64,000 nucleotides of DNA from the NCBI GenBank assembly GCA_900088475.1, contig FLMG01001544.1, positions 1-64,000 of the forward strand, read 5' to 3'. The number at the start of each line of letters is the position of its first letter. The first letter of the stretch is position 1. The notes beneath the pieces were generated by a model. The model worked only from the letters and a program-made list of their open reading frames with translations. It had not been told where the DNA came from and did no database searches. The DNA is from Hyphochytrium catenoides (taxonomy: Eukaryota > Sar > Hyphochytriomycetes > Hyphochytriales > Hyphochytriaceae). A program made the position numbers and the translations under genes. Shown one piece after another: positions 1-10,814 of the stretch.

Positions 1-12
1 ACCCTTCCCATC

Positions 13-291
13 ATGGCCTCGTCTCCCTCTTCCTCTCCCCCTTCCACCCAGCGCTTACCAGCAGCCTCCTCAACTTTAGCTCTGTCTGAGATCATTGCCC
101 GATTTTCACTGCTGGGAACGTGCACCGTGGCTGATGCCATGGCTCAGCTGGGGATCCAAGGACATCTTGTGGACGTATTGCCCTTCTCCCCTGCGGCAGC
201 ATCCTCCTCCTCGTCTTTCCCTATCTGTGGACCTGCCCATACGTAAGTAGCCTGCAACGATGAGAGAGCTTGCCTGTCTTTTACTTTGTCT

Positions 292-341
<50 letters not shown>

Positions 342-762
342 CCACCCTCCCTCTCTCTCGCCTCCGCCTCTCCTCTCGCCCCTGTCTGGCATGTTCCGGA
401 CGTGTCCTACTCTTTATCATTTTATCACTCTTAGCGGTTGAAGAAGCAGGTTCCGGACTCTTTCCTCTTCCATCTGTCTCATCTTCCTCACTGATAACTG
501 GTGCGCGCCTCCTCTGTGTCTCAGCGTGTTGATGTTGCCTTCAAATGGTGCACGGGTCCCGAAGTACAGCGGCTCGCATCATGTACGGCCTTATCTCCTG
601 ACTACTCCTCCACTGCCGCTTCACCTTCGTTCCTTCGAGCTCGTGCTTTCTCTGTCCTTGGACATGCATAGTGACCTCTTCGGCTCAAAAGCCATCACTC
701 GTTAGCTTCGAATTCCCCATCCTTCGTTCTACCCTCAGATCTCTTCCTTACTGCTTCGATCT

Positions 763-800
<38 letters not shown>

Positions 801-1911
801 ACCTCTTCCCCTTCTGTCTTGCTCGTGCTCTTGGCGTGCTTGTTATCTTCTGCTCTCGCCCCTCTAAACACTCTCTCAGCTCGGTGTGTCTCTTCTCTTT
901 CATTCTCTACAGCAAAATTCTTGATGCTTTTAGTGCTTCTAAGGCCGTCTATCACTCTACCTACCCTCGATTATCATCCCCGTACCAATAGTACTGCTGT
1001 GCTATACTTCTCCTTCCGTTAGTCAATCTCTTCCTCAATCTTTTGGTTCTTACTTCTGCCTCTGCCGCTGCGAGACAGGTTGACTCCGCGCCGACTGGCT
1101 CTGTTGTCGTGATAGCAGCGCCGGAGGGCCCCACAGCAGTGTGGGGCGGCCTTATGTCTCAGCGGTAAGAGTCTGAAGACGAGAAGGGTTGACTCCGTCT
1201 AGAAAGGTTCCTCTGTTCTCTTCAGGTGGAAAGGGCCTGCTGGCGGCCTAGCCGTCTCATTTTATTACCGTCAAGAGTGATGTCACTTTGCTTGCACATG
1301 TACACGACGACTGCTCCTACGGCGACAACTGCCTTACGATCCATTCTTTCCGCTTTTGAAGGGCCAAAATTCTGGGCTGCAAAGCGGCAGTTCTTGGTGG
1401 ACGATGTAGAGATATTGACGAGAGTCAAGAGCTCAACTTCCCGGTCTTCGCTCAAGGTCAAGAAGCATCCAATCTCTTTTCTCACCTTCCTCCACCAAAA
1501 GTGGCGGGCAACGAATGGACAGCCATCGCAAGTTCGCCGCTCGTTCCTACTCTTATACCGGACCTCGTCTGCACTTTTGAGCTCTCTTCTACCGTTACCT
1601 CTGCCCAAGACTCATGAAAGGGAGCCATTGACCAACTCTTTCCTCCTTCAGGCCTGTCCGTGCATGGCAACCGCGGTGTTAATACGGTTTACGACGTGAA
1701 CTGCCCAGTCCTAGTAGCTGGCAGGGTTGTCAGGCCTGGGGATCTCGTGCACGCTGATATGAACGGAGTTCTTGTCATCCCTCAAGAAGAGGCAACAGAG
1801 GTCCTACTAAGAGCGGAGACACTGCATGCGGAGGACGAGAAAGTGAAGAAAGAGATAGGCAATGGGAGAAGCATCAAAGAGAGCTTTGCCTTACACAGAT
1901 CAAAGCTTTAG
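13..1911 (+). CDS. RraA-like / HMG-CHA aldolase-family protein
   Basis: Five exons join in phase (13-242, 525-582, 1079-1164, 1362-1456, 1652-1911) to give 242 residues ending at TAG. The order of motifs is that of the RraA / 4-hydroxy-4-methyl-2-oxoglutarate aldolase family: an N-terminal 'TVADAM' helix, a 'GPAHT' strand, 'AVWGGLMSQRA', then 'GGRCRDIDE', which contains the Arg-Asp pair used in metal/substrate binding by the aldolases, then 'RPGDLVHADMNGVLVIP'. Family members either cleave pyruvate-type aldol substrates or, like bacterial RraA, act as regulators without catalysis. Retention of the RD pair favours an enzyme, but the substrate cannot be read from sequence. The N-terminus is Ser/Pro-rich (residues 2-20) with no clear signal. 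Introns 1 and 2 contain long CT tracts. The first ATG at 13 is close to the window edge, so an upstream exon is possible. Confidence 0.8.
297..339. repeat. (CT)n microsatellite
   Basis: A nearly perfect CT dinucleotide tract of about 43 nt lies inside intron 1 of the RraA-like gene. Open frames read through it are Ser-Leu or Arg-Glu polymers and are artefacts. Confidence 0.95.
767..798. repeat. (TC)n microsatellite
   Basis: A perfect TC dinucleotide tract of about 32 nt lies in intron 2 of the RraA-like gene, on the same strand orientation as the tract in intron 1. Confidence 0.95.
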
Positions 1912-2574
1912 CGATTATGGCCTGACGCTGAGGGAAGTCTATCCCAAATGCTGTCTCTCTTATATAAAAGAGGGTCTGCACTCTCTTTCTTCATTTAGAA
2001 AAAAAGGAGACTGCACTTCCGCTGCAGGTTGAGGCGATGACATCCGAGACAATGATCTTGAGACAGAACGACCAGGAAGACAGGAATAAAAAGATGAGGA
2101 ACTAGAGACCCTTACAGTCTCCGGCCGAGAGACAGGTCAGGACCAGTGGGAAGTGGACGGAACGAGATGTTGGCACACTGAAGCTCCTAGCTAACCGCTG
2201 CAGGCGCCCCATTACGGAAAGACGGATAGACGTTTAAGACAGCCGCCCAACAGGAGAGGAGCTTGCTCGGCTTTCGAACCCTCGTGACGCACTTAGGTGG
2301 CGGGCATAACAGGCTGAAGATACATTATATTTTGCTTCAGAGTAGGAAGGAGAGGAGTCCTATCCACCTCCTCCTTGCTCTTCGGCGCATGGATAAATAT
2401 AGAAAGATGACACATCGATACAAGCAGAGCCTTATCACATACAAATGCACAATGAAGTCTGGAAAATAACAGAAGGGTAACACACTTATGAACAGGTAGA
2501 AAATAGCACAAACATTGAACAACAGGTTGCGCGGATTGCATGAGGAGCAGATGTCCGTCTTGGTACTTGATGTC
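1912..2574. other. intergenic region, convergent 3' flanks
   Basis: This 663-nt stretch separates the convergent 3' ends of the RraA-like and p300-like genes. Short frames are present on both strands but none shows a family motif or consistent splice sites. I see nothing beyond presumed 3' untranslated sequence. Confidence 0.6.
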
Positions 2575-5500
2575 TTAGGCATTGGAAGCAAAATGCTGCC
2601 GATGAGGAGACCCAGGTAGGACCAGGCGACGCTTCTGAGGGGCCTTAGGAGAGCCAAAGGACAGTGGATGAGGGTGCCGGGATTCCTTGTGGCACCAGTC
2701 ACAGAGATGGAAGTGTGGACAAAAGGTGCATTGCCAGCTCTCAGAAGAGAGGATCATCAATTGACACTCCTTGCAGGTCTGCCGAGGAAGAGGGAGAGAA
2801 GGGTCGTGAAGGTGTGCGAGTATGACAGCGGTAGAGTGCTTTGCTCGGCGCAGAGAGTCAAACTGTAGCTGGGCGAAGGAGCAGATTTGATGAAAAGACT
2901 GCCTAGAGTCCAAAAGGGGATTACTGATCCGCGTAAGGTGGTCAACGGTCATAGACTCCCCTATCTCCTCTAGCGCTTCTCGAGGTATGGGATTCAATTC
3001 GACCACGTAGATGTCGTCTTTCTTTAGTTTGAGGCCTTCTGCGATTGGCCGGAGAAGGCTTTTACCAGGCTGAGAAGGACAGATACGCTCCCCTTCCGGC
3101 CGCTGCTTATTTCTCTCTTTCTTTACCGTGTTTGCTAGTGGTTCCGTAGCCGGCTTTGCAGCGGGTCTAGCAGCCACTACTCGTTCGATCTCCGCTACGA
3201 AGACGTCCCCTTCGAAATAAGGTGGAGGCGACTTTAGCAGGAAGATAGAGCGCACCCCTCCTCTGCCAGAAGTTCCTTGAGGTTTCATCTGTGAGACTGG
3301 AACTTCTTGAAAGTACTCGTCAAAGAAGTTGGTAACCCTCGTCACAATGTTGAGCTCAGTCCCCTTTCGGAAAACCTCCTGATACCACATCCGAAGCTGC
3401 TCTGCCCCCGGCGTTCTCTGTAAGAAATAACAATGAGTGCTCAAGTGTAAAGCGAAGAGAGCGCAGGAGAAATGTACCAAGATAATTAACATCGTACGCT
3501 CGAAGTAGAGCGGGAGAAAGGACGCAAGAATAGAGAAAGGAGACTGTGTGGCATACCTGAAAGGGTGGATGGCACCAGAAGATGTAGCTTAGACTTCTAT
3601 GAGGTGGGCAGGCCCAGATATGAACATGAGAGAATGCTCTGCGCCGTAAATGGTCCATATACCCGAGCAGGACGTGCTGGTAGACGAAGGTTCGAAGAGA
3701 AGGAGGGGAGAGATAGCGCACAGAATCCAAGTAGGCAATGTACGCCCTTCTTCTGTTCGCTGGATTCTCACAGTTGGGTCCATACTCCTGGACATAGACC
3801 GCGAAGAGACAGACATCCACGTTCTGATGCTTTTGAAACAGTAGAATGGCTTTTGAAGTGTGAGAGATATGAGAGGGATAGTTCTCTCCCTCTTTTACGC
3901 CACAGAAGCCAATCTCCATAGCTTGTGGAATAACATCAACTTTGGCGTCAATAGCTGAGACAACCCTGATTGTGAGAGACTCTGCCACTCGCTCCTGGTC
4001 AATGGATTGCAGCTTTTCGCGGATGAACTTCTCTAAACTCTCGCTGAGTTGACACACAGGAAGAGACGAGGCCGACATGGAGAGCGAAGATGGAGAGTAA
4101 CTCTTCTGAGCCTGACCAGTTTCCCGGGTGGGATAGAGAAGAGATGGACTAGCAGAGGAGAGGTGCGCCGTTGAAGACGCACCCGCTTGGGAAGAGCACA
4201 CGATGCAGATGTGGGAACGTTCCTGCTCTTTTGTTCTATTTGCGCGATCATAGTGTACCGAGCAAACTTCATGCATCCAGCTCTTACATAACTCACAGCT
4301 CACCCAGTTCTCCACTTCAGCCTCCAGTTTCTTCTTCGCAAGCTGTAGTTTCAGCTCAGCGGGAGATAAGCCGCGCGGGACTTTTGCCGTCTCGGAGGTA
4401 CGCTGCCGCGGCCTACAGGAGTTAGACTCTGGAGAGTCCATTATAGAGGAAATAGAAGGCTGAGGGTGTGCCCTTTCCTTGTCATCGGAATGCTTAGCAG
4501 CAGAAGGGGCCTTCTTGCAGCGGGAAAGGTTATTGTAGCACTTGGTGCACCACTGTCTACATCCATCTCTAGTCTCGTAGTAGGCAGTGCCCTTCCGGAT
4601 GATCTGGCCACACGGGCCATAGCAGTAGATCTGGTAAGGCGTCAGCTCCAGGCAGCCATCTCCACAAAGAGAGCACCGTCTGCCTTGGCACTTGTCACAC
4701 TGGTGAGACATTGCTTTCTCATCGTCCACCGCCAGCCTCTGGAGCAGCTGGTCCATATGTTCCTCAAAGACGAGAAGGAGTTCCTCTGCCGCAAGGTGTA
4801 CGAAGTGCCCTTGGGGGTTGAAAAGCATGGCATTCTCAAAGACCAATCTTATGTCATTATAGACGGAGCTGATCTTCTCATAGTATCCAGCCAGGAGCCG
4901 TTTCTTTACGGTGCCAAGGTCCATCGGCCTCTATAGCGGGAGAAAGTCAACATGCAGAACCAGTGGACGTAAGTTATCCAATGATAAGGCTTTCTCATTC
5001 AAACCGTTTCCTCTTCTCTCTCTTACCACCATATCCCCTGCAATAAGAGCCCTTCTGAAGGTATGACTGACTAGATGCATCTACGACGCCTATCATGGCA
5101 GTCTTGTTCCTCACAGTCTTGTTCCTCACCTTCACAATATCACAGTACGTTGGCAAGTTCATCGCCACGGGATCTACTGGAGAGTTAAACATGCCTTTCA
5201 CATTTCTGGTGTGCTCAATGAGCTTCTGAAGCACTGGCAGCATTTTCCGCAGCCGCTGGACGCCTTGGTCTTTCTCCAAAAGGTCCAAATGCTCTCGCAG
5301 ATCGGCGGTTGAGAGACCCTTTGCTGGGCCTCCATTCTCAGTGTCGGAATGAGCCGGCAAAGACTCCTTCATCTCCATTGGCGGTGACCAACATATCAAC
5401 GGGAAGCCATTCGGAGAGTTACTGGACAGAGTGATGGCAAACAGAGAGAACTTAGCATGTCTACATTAGAGGTTTGGACAAGCCAAATTGCCCAAACACA

Positions 5501-6199
5501 CCTTTCTGGCTCTGGCGACGACTTCTGCTTCTTATAAGAGGGCAGAAAGCTGGGTGGATTATCGCTATTGACATTGCAAGACTTCGAAGCGTGTGCGAGG
5601 TTGCAGTCCAACGTTGCAGCTAACCGTCTTTGATCCTTGTACTTCCTAACTTTTTCAAATTCCTGACGGCTTTGGCTGAAGGAGGAAGTCCTCCGAGCTG
5701 TTGGCTGCTTGTAGAGGCTGCTGCGTGCAGAAGCCCCGTTTGGGGAAGATGAACCGTGGGGGCGCTTCTTTCCTGCTACTTTACCCACCTCCGGAAACGA
5801 CATTTGCTTAAATTTGACCTGCAGGTGGTTCATAAGGCGGAGCCACAATGCGTGCCGCGTGACTACCTCGCCCAACATATCAAAGCCTCCGCCGTGGCTC
5901 ACGATAGAGTCTGTCAAAAATGGCCTTAGACTCTCACAAAGTCCATGTCAGTGGAAGGTCAACGAGAGAGTGTATATAGGCTTACCAACAATGCGATCTA
6001 TAGCTGTTCCGGGTGGAGGAGGACACGACACTCCCAGCTGCGCACTCTTGACACTCTTTACCATCCGACTCTGCACCGTCTTCTTGAGACCCGGAGCGCT
6101 GGAGACACCTTCCATTTTGAGGTCATCTTTCGCCCTTAATGCGGACTCCGATGAGATCTTAATGCGGATCTTTAGCCTTGGGTCGCCTTCTCTTTCCAT
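2575..6199 (-). CDS. p300/CBP-type histone acetyltransferase (KAT3-like), bromodomain-HAT-ZZ
   Basis: Exons downstream of about 5953 join in phase: about 5953-5502, 5421-5130, 4930-3557 and 3417-2575 (stop). Domains in order are: a basic Ser-rich N-terminal part; a bromodomain built from two exons ('[13 protein letters not shown]', 'DIVK', then '[11 protein letters not shown]'); a Cys-rich RING/PHD-like region (CxxC pairs from 'CDKCQGRRC' to 'CIVC'); the KAT11 acetyltransferase core with 'AYLDSVRYL', '[11 protein letters not shown]' and 'HIWACPP' followed by 'CHPPF'; and a C-terminal ZZ zinc finger ('CKEC...CTFC...CDWC'). The KAT11 family transfers acetyl from acetyl-CoA to histone and other lysines as a transcriptional coactivator. 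No TAZ or KIX domain is visible. The start is unresolved: ATG 6199 opens a Lys-rich exon ending at 5986, but its phase does not match the next acceptor I can see, so an exon or a different start is missing. Confidence 0.88.
5099..5128. repeat. 15-bp perfect tandem duplication at a splice donor
   Basis: The unit at 5099-5113 is repeated exactly at 5114-5128. On the minus strand it duplicates the GTGAGG splice donor that ends the first bromodomain exon of the p300-like gene, so two candidate donors lie 15 nt apart and in frame. Confidence 0.9.
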
Positions 6200-7619
6200 C
6201 TTTCCGTACACGTATGAAGAGACTGGGATCTACCAGTGATGCTGCTCTAAGACATTTTTCTCCTACTCGTCGTAGTAGATAGAGCTCCACCGGTTACGCG
6301 AAGCATCATGATACTTACTGCGCGGCTGCCCCACCCAAGCGGTGACGGTTAGAGTTACTTGGAGGATGAGACCTTGACAGCACGCAACGAAGCCCCGGCT
6401 TCTGGGTCTTCGCAAGCAAGTTTATGTCTCTTCAGAATTGGCCAGACGTGTGAGAAAAGACAAGACAGAGGAAGAGTGGGCGACAGCAACCGANNTGTGA
6501 TGGATCTTGTCTCTGCTCTGTGTGTACCTTCTCCTCTCACTCTCCTGACAGTGAAAACGCTTTTTTGAAAATGGAAAGTTCCATTCGTCGCTTTCTTGAG
6601 TTGCATGCTCCTGCAAGAGATATCCAACTCCAGCAGACTGTGGGAACAGACAGAGGATAGGATAGATAGGGTAAACTCATAGAGCCTTGTAGGTAAGGTC
6701 TAAGAAAGAGTAGACTTGAGAGGGATAGTTGTTCCTGTTCGTTGCGAGACAGAGTGTTGTCTTTGAGCATGGTGGTGCACTGGAGGTGGAAGCACGCGAT
6801 TGGCTGTGGCGTCCCCTCCTCCTCCCCTCTCAGGAAGGGAGGGAGGAAGGAAGAAGATCGTTGGGAGAAAGAGTGGGTGGGCTTTTGAATGCACCATCCA
6901 TCCATTCTTTGCCAACGGTCAGGATTTCTAGACCCTGTTTGGGCGGATGGGTAGCTTGGCATGTACCCTCATGAGCTTTGTGGCATAAAGGCCAACCACA
7001 TTCACCATTTATTGGTTTAAGATAGGAAGCTACTGTTAGGAATTATGCGAGGCTTTAGCCACATTATCTATCATACGGTGAGCAACGGTAGGGGTTATTT
7101 GTCATCGAAGTTATTGTCTCTGAAACGGTCTGCAGACAAAATGTTCCAGAAGTTCATATGAACTGGAGGCAATCAGCAATCAGGCACTGCAGAGCTAGTA
7201 ATCAGTAACATGTAATGAGTGATCCCTACCCAGATTGATTTTGGCGTCACCGCCTCAATCAGGCAATCAGCTCACATCATCAGAAGCCATCAGAAGCAAG
7301 ACGACGAAAAGACTAGCAATAACAAGTGGGAGATGTGTTCGATGATGGGCGGATGGCACGGACAGACCATCAAGAAGAAGAATGTGCATCCAAGACGGAG
7401 ACAAGGGATCTCCGAAACAACTTCGTTTCGTTATTGCAGGACGCCTACTCGTGGGTTCTGCAAGAAGTGCAACTGAGGGCAGCCATTGCTCGCTAGTACG
7501 TAGAGCAGTGAGCTTAGAAGCAGTCCCTTGCTACTAATAGTCCCTTCTTCTAGACGCATGATATCCATCCCGGTTTAGCGCTTTGTTGCTCGTTCTAGCT
7601 ATTCAGTGTGCTAGACCAG
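6200..7619. other. intergenic region with 2-nt assembly gap
   Basis: About 1.4 kb between the presumed p300 start and the ASCH gene. It contains two N at 6494-6495 and a purine-rich stretch (6835-6870). Around 7165-7290 the word ATCAG recurs many times. No frame shows a recognisable domain. It probably holds both promoters of the divergent pair. Confidence 0.5.
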
Positions 7620-8237
7620 ATGGAGCACGTGACCTGCCTGTCCATGCATCAGCCGTGGGCTTCATTGCTCGTTTACGGAATCAAGAGGGTGGAGGGCCGC
7701 TCCTGGCCCACCGACTTCCGAGGTATGTCGCGGGTAAGGGAAGGCATATTTATAAGCTCTGCTAACGCGCATTGCATTGACTTTTCAGGTAAGCTCTGGA
7801 TCCATGCAGCCTCTAAGGAACCAACGGAAGAAGAGATCTTAAGTGTGGAAAACTCTTATCGGGCTATTTACAAGACGGACGGTATCGACGCGCTCCAGTT
7901 TCCTGCTCACTATCCGACGGGATGCTTGATTGGGTCTGTGGAGGTTGTGGATGTGCTCTCCCAAGAGGACTTCCAAGGCCACACTGGCATTACTAGAGGA
8001 ATGCTGGAAGAGAGCAGTTCCGACTACGTTTTTCTATGCGAAGCGCCTCACCGGCTGCTTATGCCATTCCAGATGCCTGGTCAACACAAGGTCGAAGCGG
8101 TTTCGCATGTCTTGCTTGTGATGGCACTGTTCTAACCATCTACCCTGCAGTTATGGAAGCTCCCCAAAAAGGCGGCCAAAGATGCGATCCTAGGACTAAG
8201 ACCTGTGCAAGCGCCCCTGCCCACAAAATTCAAGTGA
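7620..8237 (+). CDS. stand-alone ASCH domain protein, TRIP4/ASC-1 ASCH type
   Basis: Three exons (7620-7722, 7789-8090, 8151-8237) join in phase to 163 residues. The protein is essentially only an ASCH domain of the kind at the C-terminus of the coactivator ASC-1/TRIP4: 'CLSMHQPWASLL', 'GIKRVEGRSW', 'RGKLWIHAA', 'YPTGCLIGSV' and a final 'LWKLPKKAA'. The zinc-binding N-terminal part of TRIP4 is absent. ASCH domains have a PUA-like fold and are thought to bind RNA or nucleic acid. ATG 7620 is chosen because the domain begins immediately after it. Intron 1 is 66 nt, divisible by three and free of stops, so its retention would add 22 residues in frame. The 3' end lies only 52 nt from that of the convergent HAD gene. 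Confidence 0.85.
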
Positions 8238-8289
8238 AAGAATTGGAGGAGTGCCCGTCGGACCCCACCGATAGCATGAAGGCTTTAAT

Positions 8290-9267
8290 TTATTGTGAGG
8301 AAGTATAAATAGGAGGCTGCTTGGCGTATTGAGCCACTATTTGAAGAACGTTATCCAAGGAAGGCAGCAGTACATCGGCCTCTCTCGCCAGTTCATGAGG
8401 AGCTGTGGAGCCGGTCATTACCCCCACTGATAGAGCACAACCTGCTTGTTTGGCCAGTACCATGTCGGACTTCGTGTCTCCTACCACAATAGTCTGTGAT
8501 GGTGACGCTTTCAAGGACCGGCATAGAGCCCATATCTGTTCCGGGTTAGGCTTCACGGGAACTTCATCATCTCCACAGGCAACTCCATCGACCAGAGCTC
8601 CTACACCTAGATGGCTCAACAGTGCCTCGGTCCGACCCCTGTCATCCAGAGTCACCACAGCAATCTTTGCACCCATACCTCGGATCTTGGAAAACAAGCT
8701 CACAAGATCCGAGGTGGGCTTTGCTAGCTTCTTCGGATCCGGAAGCTTCCAGCAGTCCTTCACGAGTCTGCTGGCATCTTCTGCAGACAGACCATTATGC
8801 TGGACGACCGAAACCACAGACTGAAAGATACTGGGCAGCGTGGAGTCTGAGATGCGGCTATCGCTTAGAATTTTCCTTGTCTGACTGTCATACCCAAGGA
8901 CCTCAAACAGTTTCTCCCTTAGGTTCATGTTACTCTTTTTCTCAATAGTCCACGCCAGAGACTCAACGAAACTCCTCCACATAGCCTGAAAGTCTATTAA
9001 GGTGCCATCCTTGTCGAAAACCACTAGACAGTTGGGTTTGTGTTGCACAGCAGGGTAGTAAGAGGACATTGGTTGGGTCCGAAGGCCATAAGCATCAGCT
9101 CGAGGCTGGTGTGTGGGTGTCAGGATAGGTCTATGAAGGTGTTTGGACTGAGGGCCATGGCTCCTCATCGCTTTGTACTGGGCATAACTGGCAGGTCGAG
9201 CATTCAAGCTCATCACTTCAACCGGGCTCCGATGCCGAATGGAAGTGGCCAGAACTTGCCTCCTCAT
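8290..9267 (-). CDS. HAD-superfamily phosphatase (phosphoglycolate phosphatase-like)
   Basis: A single uninterrupted exon of 325 codons starts at ATG 9267. All four HAD motifs are present: motif I 'VVFDKDGTL' with the nucleophile Asp85 and general acid Asp87, motif II Thr in 'VVTLDDRGR', motif III Lys in 'VKPNPEQIW', and motif IV 'GDTKSDM'. A helical cap lies between motifs I and II, as in the phosphoglycolate phosphatase / Gph-like subfamily, so a small phosphorylated metabolite is the likely substrate. Residues 1-75 precede the fold and are rich in Arg, Ser and Ala with very few acids, which fits an organelle-targeting extension; this is inference. It is intron-free, unlike most neighbours. 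It converges on the ASCH gene with 52 nt between stops. Confidence 0.87.
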   Translation of the reverse strand: MRRQVLATSIRHRSPVEVMSLNARPASYAQYKAMRSHGPQSKHLHRPILTPTHQPRADAYGLRTQPMSSYYPAVQHKPNCLVVFDKDGTLIDFQAMWRSFVESLAWTIEKKSNMNLREKLFEVLGYDSQTRKILSDSRISDSTLPSIFQSVVSVVQHNGLSAEDASRLVKDCWKLPDPKKLAKPTSDLVSLFSKIRGMGAKIAVVTLDDRGRTEALLSHLGVGALVDGVACGDDEVPVKPNPEQIWALCRSLKASPSQTIVVGDTKSDMVLAKQAGCALSVGVMTGSTAPHELAREADVLLPSLDNVLQIVAQYAKQPPIYTSSQ

Positions 9268-10814
9268 CTTTCCGAAGTCCGAGAACGGAGACCAGCTGGG
9301 TTGTAGCCAAACGAAGCAAACCTAGTCCTGGCTTCTACCGAGTTCTACGAGCTCTGTGCAGAAGTCCGGTGAGGTTGTCTTCTCTTGCTCTTGTGAATAT
9401 TATCCGCAGCAGCGAAGATCATCCAGTGAATTGCTGCTAGGTACGAACTTTCCCAACAACAAGCAGATTGCGGTTGTTGACGATTAGCGCAGATCCACCT
9501 CCTCAATGATTGTGTCTATATTGTGTCATAACAGATCCTAGGGAATGCAGGAGCTCCATGTCTTGTCCACCTCTTCCACACTCCCTTGGTTGTCACCACT
9601 GCATCCTTCATCAGCGCCAGCCGCCTTCCACCTTTTCAGCCCCTCATGTAGCAAGCCTCTCTAAACCGTTTCATCACTAACTAACTCCTGTCTGTACTAC
9701 AGACGAGCCAACTTTGGAGCTTTTCTTAGTATCATTGGTCCCACTGTCCGCGCTACAACTGTACAAAGAGACGGGAACAGTAGAAAGGGCAGATCCCACC
9801 TCTTCATGGTTCCTATTGTTCATAAGGGCTAGCCAAAATCCCGTCTTTATGTACAGCACACAGCCTCGAACCTTTCCCATCTCTTTCCTACCATTATTTC
9901 TCCCGCAGTAGGTATAATGCCTTGAAAGATTCAACCCTGAAAGAATACTTCGTGAGAAAACTTCCAGAGGAATCTCCCTTGCATCTCACGCCTTCAATAG
10001 AAGCCACGCTGCCCTCCTAGATTCACAGAAACACTGGGGTTGCCTAGAATCTATCGCACTACGTCAATCCCTCGCGTACATGCGGAATAAATACACATAA
10101 AGCAAGGTGTATTCCCCGTATACTACCGTATTATTCCTAACATGGGCCTGCCTGATGTTGTAGAGATTCTGATGGAAGCTTGACAAAAAGGTCGTAGCAT
10201 TTGCCAGAAATTTCTCCTCGTCGTCTGTCTTGTCTAAAAGGGTCAGTTGAAGCCATCCTCCTCCTTACACCAGTTAGTTAACCTTCCACGTGGGGTCACC
10301 ATCTACCGTTAACGGCTCCGGCTCTCTAGGAAAGAGAAAGGACACTCTCATCGGTGATGTGTCCCTCTTTGATGTCACTCTGTCTCTTGGCTCCTGTGGG
10401 CTTCTCTCACCGTCGCACCCCTTGCATCCATGTTCGCTCCCCTATCTATTCTCCTCTCACTGTCTCTTCATCACTGGGATTTTCTAGCATGATGGCCTTC
10501 AATGCCTTCTGTTGGCGCGACGGGTCAGAGGAGCTGAGATGTAAGCAACATCAGCAGCTGTCAGAACGCTGCCCTTCCTCGGGCCATTGACAATGTTCTT
10601 CTCCTGCCGTGATCTTTCAGATTTTATTGCGTCACTACGGTTTGTTCCTCTTCTCACTACAACGACCGTCTGTCTTTGTCACTCAGTAAATCTACGTAAA
10701 CAGCAGAAACCTCTTACCTGCGGGTGCATTGTGCTTCTCTCTTTGACGCTTTATAGACAGGACTTTGTTACCACGGGATAGAGTCTGTTAACCGCGGGAT
10801 AGAGGTCCCGCGTA
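9268..10814. other. intergenic region, about 1.5 kb
   Basis: It separates the HAD gene start (minus strand) from the carrier gene (plus strand). I checked both strands and see only short frames without family motifs. It ends with the near-repeat and hairpin just before the carrier ATG. Confidence 0.5.
10767..10812. promoter_or_regulatory. 5'-leader near-repeat and hairpin before carrier start
   Basis: A segment containing CGGGATAGAG occurs twice about 20 nt apart. The second copy forms a perfect 7-bp stem with 6-nt loop at 10793-10812 (arms CGCGGGA and TCCCGCG), two nucleotides before the start codon at 10815. A role in translation control is inference only. Confidence 0.45.

Noticed and set aside
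106..420. Arg/Glu repeat protein on the minus strand
   Set aside because: It is a read-through of the CT microsatellite in an intron.
1135..1200. tRNA-like string around CTCAGCGGTAAGAG
   Set aside because: It resembles a D-arm, but no acceptor stem, anticodon arm or T-loop follows at the right spacing, and the sequence is the end of an RraA exon plus its GTAAGA donor.
2265..2295. T-loop-like TTTCGAACC
   Set aside because: No matching D-arm or acceptor stem lies upstream at tRNA distance.
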